Assembly: GCA_012656075.1 (NCBI GenBank)
Contig: JAAKBF010000076.1
Span: 62,001-126,000 of the forward strand
Direction of reading: 5' to 3'
DNA from: Phytophthora hibernalis
Taxonomy: Eukaryota > Oomycota > Peronosporomycetes > Peronosporales > Peronosporaceae
DNA length: 64,000 nt
Shown here: positions 44,432-54,234 of the stretch, in pieces
Numbering within the stretch: position 1 is the stretch's first letter
Layout: the number at the start of each line of letters is the position of its first letter
Program-made: the position numbers and the translations under genes
Notes under the pieces: generated by a model
The model's database searches: none
What the model saw: the letters and a program-made list of their open reading frames with translations, nothing else
What the model was told of the DNA's origin: nothing

Positions 44432-45301
44432 CTAGGCGATCGAGATGGTGCCGCTGTCGAGGGCGATCCGACTGCCGTCCGTGAGCTGTATCACGCGCTC
44501 TGGTGATCCGAGCACGCGACGCAGCGTCTCCAGTAGCTGTAGACTTACCAGCAGACTACTCACGTGACCCGAGCGATCCACCACGAACGTGTAGGTGCCC
44601 GTGACGGCGGAAGTGCCAGTCACGAGTGGCTGCACGAGCTGAGGACTCACTTGTCCGGTCTTGAGACTCGGGAAGAGCATGCCGATGGTCTGCCGGTGGA
44701 AACGCAGATACAGCATCACGTCGACCACCACCATGACGGAGTGGTCTCCGCAGCGTTGCGTCTTCCAGACCTGCGGCTCCAGCACGCACAGAGCAAAGTG
44801 CTGGTCGTAGAGACGCCACTGCTGCACGAAGGCGTCGGCACCGCACAAGTCGACGCCCTCGACGTCCGTAGCCAGGATGGAGCGAAGGAAACGCTCCTGC
44901 AGCCCCGCCAACGGCAGCGAGTAGCCGTTCTGGTACACGCGGAAGAACTGCATGACGACGGACTTGGCGTGACTCTGCAGAGACCCGTCGAACCACAATT
45001 GTTGGTGCTGCTGCTGTCGACGTTGCGCCTCGGCGATGGCCGTCGCCACTTTGCGGCGGTGCAAGTCTCGATAGAGCCGAGCGATCTTGGTCTGCAGCGC
45101 CTGCACGTCGATCTCAAGAGACCGCCGTTGCTGCTCGCACTTGGCGCGGTGCTTCCGCTGGTACAGTCGATCTTGTAGACGCTTCTTCATAGCGCGCACA
45201 GCCCGCTTCTCGGTCATGTTGGTGGTGGTCTGCACTTGCGCGTTGGCTTTGGCCAGTGCGAACTGCAGCTCTTGGAAGCAGCAATCGGTTATGGCTGCCA
45301 T
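44432..45301 (-). CDS. bZIP transcription factor, oomycete type
   Basis: The ATG at 45301 is preferred over an in-frame GTG at 45403. Residues about 25-65 form a basic region (RAMKKRLQDRLYQRKHRAKC) leading into a short coiled coil (LEIDVQALQTKIARLYRDLH). The canonical Asn of the basic region is not evident, and a Cys follows the HRAK block, so DNA-binding specificity may differ from ordinary bZIPs, as in other oomycete members with substitutions here. The remaining 200 residues are a conserved-looking regulatory domain with no known name. The frame is intact over 289 codons. It is a nuclear regulator; its targets are unknown. Confidence 0.75.
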   Translation of the reverse strand: MAAITDCCFQELQFALAKANAQVQTTTNMTEKRAVRAMKKRLQDRLYQRKHRAKCEQQRRSLEIDVQALQTKIARLYRDLHRRKVATAIAEAQRRQQQHQQLWFDGSLQSHAKSVVMQFFRVYQNGYSLPLAGLQERFLRSILATDVEGVDLCGADAFVQQWRLYDQHFALCVLEPQVWKTQRCGDHSVMVVVDVMLYLRFHRQTIGMLFPSLKTGQVSPQLVQPLVTGTSAVTGTYTFVVDRSGHVSSLLVSLQLLETLRRVLGSPERVIQLTDGSRIALDSGTISIA

Positions 45302-46620
45302 GCTGGGAGCTTTTGGAGGTGAACGGACGTTGGCGTTGTAGACGGGATTTTCAAGAATGAGACGCGAGCGTAGCCGACCGCCGATGGATGGGAAGGGCTC
45401 CACCGCACAGTTTACAAGCCTGGCTTGTCGCCCCTGAATTTCCGCAGAAGAACGAGTTGCGGTCGGGGTCGTTTGCGGTTGTATTGCCGTTGTTGCGAGA
45501 TCAGTTGGTGTCGCACACGCTCGTCGCTGTGAGCGAGCCCCGATCTCCCAATTCGATATCCTCGATCGATAGTCGATCGTCTAGTGTTTCTCGGCCCCGG
45601 TCTCCTCGCGCAGCGAAGTGACCAGAAGACGAATGGATCATCCCCATGTCCTTCTCTCGCAACGCGGAGGGCAAAACGCGGCTGAACTCGCTCGTGCCGC
45701 CCAAAGCTCTGACCACCCGACGTTGAAGTTGTTTGCGGTACCTACTGACAGTACCTACTGGTCGTGACGACCGGGACGAGAAGATGTCGAACGCGAACCG
45801 TGGAAGGAAAATCGGCGGCCGCTGAGACCGGGCGCTGGTCAGACGCAAGTCCCAGCGAGTCGAGTCTGTAATAGGCGCGTGGTGCCTGTCAAAAGGGGAG
45901 ACGACCATCGCGCTGTAACTCGAGAAAACCTCCACTATCTCCTCTTTCTGCACAGGATGACTCACTCCTAGGGTCGAGTGCTGGAGCAGCAGTCTGCTTT
46001 GCAGTCGTGGTTATCATAGCGGTAATAAATGCGGTCCGGCAGCTTGCTGGTCTGTTTTGGGACTGGGCGAGCTCTCGACGCACAGAGCGTAGTAAGATCG
46101 CGAGCGAGCCTCGTCCTAGATGCGTTACTGTATTATTGCAGCAAGCGAATCGGGCGATGCCATTACTGCTGCAAATGGGACACGTTTTGCTCTTTTGAAC
46201 TGACCAACGGCTCAAGTCCTCCACCTGTAACTTGTAGTAGGATGCGCAGGTATCGCTGTACACCACTCGTCTTTTGGTCGACCGAGGCTGCGATGTACAA
46301 GCAGGGCGATTTCCTACTAAATGATATGCAGCCACTCCAATTGAGGATATGAACGCTTTTCACTGCTTCTGTGTATTTCGTTCAATTTAAAGGTAGCACC
46401 AAGAATGCCGCGAGTATTTTCCTCGAGATCTAACATAAGCACGAAATTTCGGATTGAATTGATGCCGCGCTACGATTGGCTCGCCAAGTTGAAGTTGTCC
46501 GTTACCCGAAATGCTATGTCTGTCGGGAGGCATCACCCCAGCGATTGTTCACGTCCTGGCAAACAAACGTATCGTCGGAGCTCTTTCTTCGGAGAAAACT
46601 CACCGGTTTAGAACTCCATT
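45302..46620. other. Divergent intergenic region, no gene supported
   Basis: A minus-strand frame at 45965-45501 (154 codons, Ser/Arg-rich) lies upstream of the bZIP gene and could be leader or an unrecognised 5' exon. Nothing in it is recognisable. The region must hold the promoters of the bZIP and DRC2 genes. Confidence 0.4.
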
Positions 46621-48296
46621 ATGACGCGCAGGAAGAGCCTTCGCAACAACCCTCTTGGTCGTGAACCATCGGCACTTTTCCACCTGAGCTTCAAGCTGCG
46701 AGGTGGAGCTCAGCTCGGCAAAGCCGTCAAAGGCCGGAGCAAAGATGGCAAGGGCAAGAAAGACGGCTCTGGTCGAGAGACGTCCGAGGAAGAGCGAAGA
46801 CTGCAGGAATCCATTCGACGCATGGAGATGAACGACTACATGAAGCGCCTCACAGTCTCCAAGAAGGCTCTGCTGCTGGAGTTCATGGCCAAGGAGGAGC
46901 GTATTTCACGCATGAACAAGCTCAAGATCCAGAACCACTGGCGCAAGATCATGCGGCTCGTCAAAGTGGAGGCGCTGCGCAAAGAGGTTGAGGTGCGGTC
47001 GCAGAGCCACGAGCGCGACGTCGACCGCAAGGACGCCCTCATCCAAATGCTCGACCGCGACTTGGAAGAAGCCGAGGAGCAGTTCCAAATGGCTCTGAGA
47101 GCTCACCTCCTCAACGTCGACGAGCTGATTGATCTGCAGGACGAGCGGCTGCTAGCACTGGAGAAGGAGTTTGAGACGGATCTGCGCGAACTCGAACAGG
47201 AATTTCAAACCGAAAAGACCAAACTCGTGACGCAGCATACCATGGAGCGCAGCGAGTTGCAGCGGATCATGCAAGCGGTGGATCAACAGGAAAAGGAGCG
47301 CGAGGCAGATGCCAAGCAGGAGCACGAACAGGTACGCGAGGAAATCCGCAACAAAAACTTGGAAGACATCAATGTGCTGCGTATTACTCTGGATAGCAGC
47401 ATCGAGGAGCTGGAGCAGCACTTCGAGACTGCACACCTCAACTACTTGCAGAACACCGACCAGCGCACACAAGACTTCAAGTACCTGACCGCCAAGGACC
47501 AAGATCTGTCGCGAGACATCGAGCTCAAGATCCGCAAGATCGAGCGCCTGCAGCAAAGTCTTGCGCTCTGGCGAACGAAAATTGCGCAGAACGTTCGCGA
47601 GTGCTCGGAGCGCAACAAGGCCCTCGAGGAGGAGAAGGCGGCCATTTCGCACCACTTCCAAACCCTCAAAGCCAAGATGAACCGAATGCGTGAAGATCAG
47701 CGACGTCGTCTTGCACAGCTATCGCAAGGCGCTCGTGACGCGATACGCAAACTTGACACTCATTTGCAACTCAGTGAACGCATTCTCCAGCTTGGCGAGC
47801 TCGTTCGGAAGCTTGAGACTGAGCGTGAACGCGTACTACCCTTTACCATTCCACACTAGCTGACGAGCGCGAAGCAAACGAGCTCACAGAAAGTGTCCGA
47901 TTGGCCATGCGTACCGAACAAGGTCGTGAAGAAGAGGAGGCACTGCAAATGCTCGATTTCCAGCCGCAAGGTTTGAACGATGGCGTCCCCGTAAGCGAGT
48001 GGGAATATCTCGACCTCTTCTGGAAGCGGCACAACAAAGTCCAGCTTGACGAAATAGCTCTGCGTCGCGAAAAGGAGCGTGTTGCAAACGAGAACCGCGA
48101 GCTTCAGACCATTTTACAGCAGTATCTCGCTGGCATATCCGTGAGTCCTACCGTGCTGGACGGTGCTAATCCGCTTCTGGTAGTCAACGGTCGTCTCAGA
48201 CTGCATCAACCTTCACTGGGCGAAGACGGTAAGCCCCGACGTAAGCCTGTCATCGATGCTAATCACATGGTGGAGACAAATCGCGTTTCACGGTGA
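46621..48296 (+). CDS. DRC2: Dynein regulatory complex subunit 2 (DRC2/CCDC65), one frame break
   Basis: DRC2 is a coiled-coil subunit of the nexin-dynein regulatory complex in motile axonemes. The ATG at 46621 leads a Lys/Gly-rich N-terminus, then nearly continuous coiled coil with strong family landmarks: LEDINVLRITLDSSIEELEQ, NTDQRTQDFKYLTAKDQ, KIRKIERLQQSLALWRTKI and VRECSERNKALEEEK. A one-base loss in CCCTTT near 47842 stops this frame at 47859. The next frame, open through 47862-48296, carries the C-terminal landmarks FWKRHNKVQLDEIALRREKE and QTILQQYLAGISV with NPLLVVNGR. Total about 558 residues, close to the usual length of DRC2. Flagellar function fits zoospore motility. Identity is firm. 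Confidence 0.9.
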
Positions 48297-48369
48297 AGAG
48301 CAGCTCAAGTCGGCTTTCAGCAACAGAAAGCGGCATAAGACACCACAACAAGCGTAAGAGTTCACCATT

Positions 48370-48774
48370 TTAGTTCTTTTCAGGCTGTGGCTTGTGCTGT
48401 CGTTGTTGCTCAAGCAGGTAATGAGCCTCGCGAAGTAGTTTCTTGGCGTGTGGTACGCGTTTGCGGATGATGCCGTGGCCATCAACAAACGTCGCACCAT
48501 TAGCTGTTCGCGACGAAACCTCGAAGATCAGAGCACTCAGTCCGAAATACAACACCTCCATCTCACCAGGTCCCTCGCAAATGAGCATCAACTCCCGAAT
48601 GACTCCGCCTTCAAGATAGGTAACAACCACCGCATGAGACGTATCTCCTGTTACTTCTCGCTGAGTAGCTCCTTGTTCTGACCCGAGTGATACACTCATC
48701 CGCTGAACCAAGCTTGGCCCTTTAGTGACCAAAGGTGCCTCCATCGTGAGCTTCTCGACGTCGACAAATGCCAT
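48370..48774 (-). CDS. Small unrecognised protein
   Basis: 134 residues from the ATG at 48774 (MAFVDVEKL); an in-frame TTG upstream is less likely. It has a beta-rich middle (SHAVVVTYLEGGVIRELMLI, GEMEVLYFGLSALIFEVSS) and a helical C-terminus (AKKLLREAHYLLEQQRQH). I do not recognise the family. It is tail-to-tail with DRC2 (74 bp apart) and lies 71 bp downstream of the PX gene on the same strand. The frame is intact. Confidence 0.6.
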   Translation of the reverse strand: MAFVDVEKLTMEAPLVTKGPSLVQRMSVSLGSEQGATQREVTGDTSHAVVVTYLEGGVIRELMLICEGPGEMEVLYFGLSALIFEVSSRTANGATFVDGHGIIRKRVPHAKKLLREAHYLLEQQRQHKPQPEKN

Positions 48775-48845
48775 GGTGTTAGTTTTAGTAGATGCGGACG
48801 AGCTCCAACGCAGTTCTGACGCGATTGAATCCAGGCGGAAAAGTC

Positions 48846-50334
48846 TCAAGCCGGTATTTTGTGTCTAAATCGCAGCTTTCGCATAGGCACACCGGCTAGC
48901 ATCGTCGCGAGAAAATTTGCAAGACGCAAAGCAGGATCCTCCACTAGAGCCAATTCCTCAAGAGCAAGTCGGTCATCATAGATCTGCTGGAGTCCTTGCG
49001 TGGTGGCACTATCGGGCACAGCCGACTCGGCCAGCAACAATGCATGTTCGGCACGTAGCAGGAACACGCGGAATGCCCGTTGTATCTTCATCGCGGCTAT
49101 ATGGCGCGTTTGAAACTCTCGCACCTCCACATATTGGCGCACAATATCGAGTCGAGCCTCCAACGTGCGATGCCTCGCCTTTGCAGCAACAGTTTGAGAT
49201 GTTGCTGGGTCTTGCAACTTCTGCTGAATACGAACTCGTCGCATTGCTCTCCTGGCAAGAAACCCGCGCACTAGACGCTGGACAAGAACTGCTAGTGTGG
49301 CCAAGTCACACGCTGGGTGGCCATAGATGGACGGAGTTTGCCGACGAATTGCTGGGCCACCGCCGTAGACAAGATGCCAGTATCTCCACGTGCTGCCGTT
49401 CACGCACCGGTAATGTTTAGCAGCTACCAGCCCGTCTTTCGGACGACGCGAAGATGACTCCGGCGTAGGAGCTTCAAGCAGATTGTGGTTACCAATCGAG
49501 CCTGGCGGAGCTTGTGCGTCGTGACAAAAGTTTCCACGTGGAGATCCAGCTACTGTGCACGACGAAGAAAATGTTCTCGCCTCCACTTCTGCTTGCTCGG
49601 GACAGAATATCAACGGCTATAGCTTCTTCTTCGCCCCGAACACGAGTCACATCGATCTCCAGAAACGCCATCACGTCAAGAGAGAAGACCCCGCGCGCAG
49701 CTAGCAAAGTTGTTACGCGTTGCAAGTAACTTGCCAGTCTGCGAGCACGTTCCGCCGGTGGCATCTTCAATGCATACATCCAGTTACGCTCCGGTAGCTG
49801 AGGCAGCACAGGTAGTTTGGTCTCAAGCAGCGAATGCAGAGCGAGGAACTCGCTGTATCGACGGCGAACGACGTGTCTACGGAGGCAGTAGTGCACTCGC
49901 AGCACAAAGTTAGTGTACGGAAACGTCTTGCCTGCTGCGCTCGTTCCATTGTCGCAATGTTCACGTCGAGCATTGCGCTGGCACGTTCGTTCGCTTCGTT
50001 GTTGCCACCATGCGGATCGAGTGGCCGTAACGTTGGTAGTATATGCTCCGCTAGGTACTCAACCCCTGCCAGTAATGGCAAAGAGCACAGGAACCGATAA
50101 GCCACTGCTTGACGTTGAAAGCGCGGGTCTCCATCGTCAACGCCCGCAGTGGTCTTAGCAGCAGGATCACTTGCATCGATTGAGGTCTCTGTTGGAAGGA
50201 GGTTCAGCACTTGGTTCAGGCAGATACTTCGGAATCGAGACACGACCTGCTCCTCCGACGCCCCCACCGGAAGTTGGAGCTCCTCAAACGCGCGCTGTCA
50301 CCTCCTTCACCTTCGACACGGACAAAACAGGCAT
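48846..50334 (-). CDS. PX-DUSP-IQ domain protein, three frame breaks
   Basis: The ATG at 50334 begins MPVLSVSKVKEVTAR. After a one-base break near 50287 the frame continues through about 120 residues. A second break near 49910 leads into a PX domain with the phosphoinositide-site motif RRRYSEF, a Pro-rich loop and PPAERARRLASYLQRV. After a third break near 49540 comes a DUSP-like domain (VHSSWISTWKL before the break; PPGSIGNHNLL, YRCVNGSTWRYWHLVYGGGP after it) and then two or three IQ motifs (VLVQRLVRGFLARRAMRR, AMKIQRAFRVFLLRAEHAL). PX binds PI3P on endosomes, IQ motifs bind calmodulin-like proteins, and DUSP domains usually occur in deubiquitinases, which are absent here. The likely role is membrane-associated scaffolding. 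The stop at 48846-48848 is TGA. Confidence 0.72.
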
Positions 50335-50550
50335 GAATACGTCGGACTGAATTGAGACGCAGGGGCGACCACTAAAGATCCGCGACGATTCAATGTGTGG
50401 TCACGACTACAGAGACCATCACGTGGGATGAGTAAGCGGCTGCATCACTTCAACATGAACATCTTTCGGCGCCAAGCATTTATGCATACGCACCACAACA
50501 AGCGGCGTCGACGGCTACCTTCTGCGACGTCTCTACTCCATCACCACTGC

Positions 50551-52867
50551 TTACTTGGTCTCTCCATCGATTTCGAGCACGGTGCGAATTTCTTCGTGTG
50601 TGCTGCAGCACAACGCGGCGGCTTCGTTCGGCAGACGACAAGGAGGAAGAAGACATTGGCCCACTGCCAGGAATGTACCCGTTCCTTGCGTCGTATACGA
50701 ACTCGTAGATGAAGGCGTAAGTACCAGCGAGTGTTGCGGACGTGAGCGCACGCGCCTTATCAGCGAGTGCAGGTTGGCCGAGACTGTCGAGCCGCGGGAA
50801 CATCAGCGTCATGAGCGCAGCGCAGAAGTCGCCCATGACCCGAGTGATCGTCTCGCCATCGAGATCAGGCGTGTCTGTTGGGGAAGAACCGGCATCCAAT
50901 ACTACAGCTGCGTGACTTTGCTGGAACTCCAGAATGTGCTGCAGCAGTGCAGACACACGGCATCGGTCCATCACACGTGTCGCCTGCAGCTCACTCAGAT
51001 CTCGTAGCCAACGGTCCAAATCACGACCCATTTCCGTGTGCCACTTCGCCACCTCAGGGAATCGCACCAGTGGCATTTGTAGACAACTGAAGTTGTTGAT
51101 ACGGAACACGAGTGCGTCCACTGGATCGAGTCCCATCACGCTACGCTGGCACATGAGCTCAACCGCTGGCAGCACTCCGTCGAACAGAGGTGCCAGGTCA
51201 GCCTCCTTTTCTTGCTCCGGTAGCAGAGAAGTTTGGAACACTTCCAGCAGCGCCACAAGGCGGTGAGAGACATCGAGGGTGATGTGCGTGGCGGCGAGAC
51301 TCGCGGCGTAGTCTTGCGCGGAGGCTGCAACTGCGTCGACAAGCTGCTGGAACTGGCGGTGGAATGCGTCGTTTGCAGCCTCGCGGCAGTGACGGAGTGC
51401 ACGCGCGACTTCAGCATGAGCTACAAGTTGGTCGAACTTGTGGTGGTAGAAAGCTAGCAGGTGGACCAACTTGTAGGCAATCACAATTCCATGCGGAGAG
51501 CTGAGAGTTTGCTCAACGCGGACTTGCAGAGGCCGCGCTACACCGTCGACTGCAAGCCCAACCATGGATGTACAGACTTCCTCCGTAGCATCATTCATAT
51601 TGCCCTCAACAGGCAGCGAGTTGTCTCCAGATGCTGGTACATCCGTAGAACTATTGAAACCATGAGACGAAGACTCAACGACAAGTGAAGGGCTGAACTC
51701 GACGTCGCCATCGAAGAGCACCCGGAAGAATTCACTCTCCGTGGCAATAGCCTGGTGGACCCACGCCAGCATGTCGCCGCAGTAGCGCACGGGGTCATGC
51801 GCGTGCATTTCAATAGGTCGAGGGATTCCATTGGGCCCACCCACCGTCAGCGCCATGATAAAGCGCCGTACAATCAGCGAGCGTCTCGACGACGTCAGAC
51901 ACTCCTTGCAATAGCTGTCCACACAACAACAAAAAGATTAGCAAACTCTCACCCAGCGCAGCCCTTTAAAAAGCAGCGGTCCGTACTTGTAGAACTCTGC
52001 GCGGTCGCTCAGCAGTCCGATAGCTCGATGCAGCATGTTGCTGGGCTCTCCGTCCACTTCCGCACACTTCTTGGCCGTCCACTGGTACAACCGCTCGAAG
52101 CCAGCTTCCTGGTACTTACCCACGGCGTCCAGCAGCTCCAGTCTACCAACACAAAAACATCAGAACCTTCTTCCCTGTACTTTCACTACCCACTTCTCCC
52201 TCTCACCCGCAGTTGACGTCTCCCGTCGCCACCAGCTCCTTGCAGTCTGCTTTCACTTGCTGAACCCGCTCCAACGTGCTGAAGAACGCGTCCATGTCTT
52301 CATCCACCAGGTTCTCCGCGTACAACGCGCGCACTTCGTCCTCTGACAATTGATACCGATCCAGGAACGCCTTGGCCTCCTTCCACTCGTCCTGCACCTT
52401 GTCCCTACGTCCAACAACATGAGTCTCTTTAATCGTATACTATATAAAATAAGAGATCCCATATAAAATTAAAGAGCCCAACCTTTTGCTCGCCAAGGCT
52501 GCAGCTTCTGTCTGCACCTGTTGCGTCTCCCTCTTGGTGGTCTCCAGAAACTTATGAACGTGGTCGCACTTATCGTCCAGAGCGTCCACCTGTTCTTTCA
52601 AACTTGATACTTGCTCCAACGTGCCTTCCAGTCCGTCCAGCGCCCTCTGAGCCAGCGCCAACTGCTGCTGCTCCAAACTCGATCGCAAATTGCGTCTCAG
52701 AGCAGCCAAAGTGGGCGTCGCCTCCAGCTGTACCAGCGACGCGCCAGAGGATGACGCGCTGTCCGTCACCAGAGTACGCAGCAGCGCCTGGTGGCCTCCA
52801 GCTCTGCGCGGGAGCCCAGGAGCTTGTGTACGCGCGTCTGCAGCGCCGTCGCCGTGCTGCTCGCCAT
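50551..52867 (-). CDS. COG6: Conserved oligomeric Golgi complex subunit 6 (COG6), four exons
   Basis: COG6 is part of the lobe-B subunits of the COG tether for intra-Golgi retrograde vesicles. The ATG is at 52867. Exon 1 (to 52483) has a coiled coil and a one-base break near 52798 (ACCAGG). Introns fit GT-AG rules and phase at 52482-52405, 52206-52143 and 51986-51915. Exon 2 has SEDEVRALYAENLVDEDMDA, exon 3 GKYQEAGFERLYQWTAKKC. The third splice joins EFYN to YCKECLTSSRRS, giving the expected family sequence into FIMALTVGGPNGIPRPIEMH and HDPVRYCGDMLAWVHQA, the hallmark of COG6. Near the 3' end a further frame change around 50660 leads to THEEIRTVLEID and the stop at 50551; without it the frame would run to 50480. 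Identity is firm. Confidence 0.9.
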
Positions 52868-53120
52868 GGTCGGAAATTGTAAAATAAAATCCCAGTGGCT
52901 ACATTATCATTTATGGCAGATCAGCAGATGATTACTACCGATAGTAGTAATATCACATAGTACGTTAGTGTATGTTGTATTGACATGTGATATTATTTTC
53001 CTTATGTGATATTAGATAAGTATTGTTGTACATGTACGCAGCGAGTAAATTGGTCACGCTTGAGTCAAATTCCGCAGCACACGAACCCTCTGGTCTTCAT
53101 ATCCGCTGCACACCTTCACT
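52868..53120. other. Upstream region of COG6
   Basis: AT-rich, contains repeated GATATTA/TAATATCA-like motifs (TGTGATATTA at about 52986 and 53005). No gene seen. Confidence 0.4.
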
Positions 53121-53592
53121 TTACCGGTAACCGCGCGTTCGTGTGAGACACAGCCGTGGCTGCGGTGCCAAGCCGGCGCGCTGCACCGTACGCACGTACG
53201 AGCCCAGGGCCGAAGACTGCAGTGATGACGCTGCATCACGTGTAGCCTCCGCCAGAGCGCTGACGTCGCTGCTGCCCAGAAGCTGCCGCTGCACAGGCGC
53301 TGCCTGCTGCTGGACTTCGCCTGCGAGCGAAACTCCTACGTGCTGCTGCGACAGCATGTGGTGCTGCCTGGAGCGGGACGTTGCCAGTGCGTTGAAACCA
53401 CTGCGCCTCATGCTGCTGCTGCTGCACAGACACTTTCTGGTGCTGGATGTTTCCCTGCCGGTGAAACTCCTGAGTGCTGCTGTGCACACTCACAGCAAGC
53501 AAGGCACAGATAAGTACGTTAAATGTAACCACTGCTAATATAACGTACGGGTTGCGAATGTAGGCTAGGCGGAAATAGTGCGCTGCGCGCAC
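53121..53592 (-). CDS. Possible type II membrane protein, frame broken
   Basis: The frame from about 53592 has a basic N-terminus followed by a hydrophobic helix (NPYVILAVVTFNVLICALLAV), then a Gln/Ser-rich extracytoplasmic segment with QEFHRQGN. After a frame change near 53390 it continues with HHMLSQQHVGVSLAGEVQQQ and ends at 53121 with a basic tail. No family is recognised. It could be continuous with the frame at 53641-53898 upstream; the start is unclear. Confidence 0.35.
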
Positions 53593-53640
53593 AGATCACC
53601 AGAGCTCACTTCTCGAGTCACCTCCGCCGAGCCAAGCCCT

Positions 53641-53898
53641 TCACGTCCCTGTAAGGTGTAAGCCCTTGCTACCTCCGGTGTCAACGTAGTTTTCCCATTC
53701 CTGCGGAAGTCCTGCAGCAATGATGTGCAGCGACGGCGAGGGCTCTGCGATCCCCAGCCTAATACCACGTCGCAGTTCGGCATTTTCTTGGTTTTGTTCG
53801 TCAAGGTTGTAGGGCTTGTCGGCTTCCGGACGGTCAGTGTATCGAATGGCGCCCTTGGAATTGAGAAATCCACTTGTTGGACGGACCTCGATCGCCAA
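53641..53898 (-). CDS. Unrecognised short frame
   Basis: 85 codons with YTDRPEADKPYNLDEQNQEN and LGIAEPSPSLHIIAAGLPQE. Composition looks coding, but no family is recognised. It may be the 5' part of the membrane-protein gene downstream, or a fragment. Confidence 0.25.
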   Translation of the reverse strand: MAIEVRPTSGFLNSKGAIRYTDRPEADKPYNLDEQNQENAELRRGIRLGIAEPSPSLHIIAAGLPQEWENYVDTGGSKGLHLTGT

Positions 53899-54234
53899 AT
53901 TGTTTCATTCGGCCGTCACTAATTACATCGAGCACCATCGTCTTCAAGTTAAAGCGTGTCGCTGGAGATCGGTTATGGGCCCTGTTGAGGAGGTTTTGCA
54001 CTAAGAGGGTTGTCCAAATGAAAAGGTGATAGCTTTTCGTTGCCGACTTGTTTCATAAACGGGACTTCCGAAAAACAGGTTTCAGATTTACGTGCTTAAA
54101 AGTCAAGAAAAGAAGTAGGTCTGGGGGCTGCTTTTCCGGTGGCAGTTGGCTTATTTTGAAGTTGACGCAAGCGCTCAAGCGACGCCAAAACGAGAGCACG
54201 TCGCCGCGCGCCCTCCAACAAGGACGACAACGGC

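Noticed and set aside
44564..45178. Plus-strand 204-codon frame opposite the bZIP gene
   Set aside because: Antisense shadow of a GC-rich coding region; the minus strand carries the recognisable basic region and coiled coil.
45501..45965. 154-codon minus-strand frame upstream of the bZIP gene as a separate gene
   Set aside because: No recognisable domain and low-complexity Ser/Arg content; kept only as a note in the intergenic entry.
50480..50660. COG6 C-terminus ending at 50480
   Set aside because: The alternative frame ending at 50551 carries the family-like THEEIRTVLEID end; the longer tail is basic, unlike COG6.
51938..51990. COG6 splice donor GTGAGA near 51943
   Set aside because: It leaves the next exon out of frame; GTACGG at 51986 restores phase and the expected family sequence.
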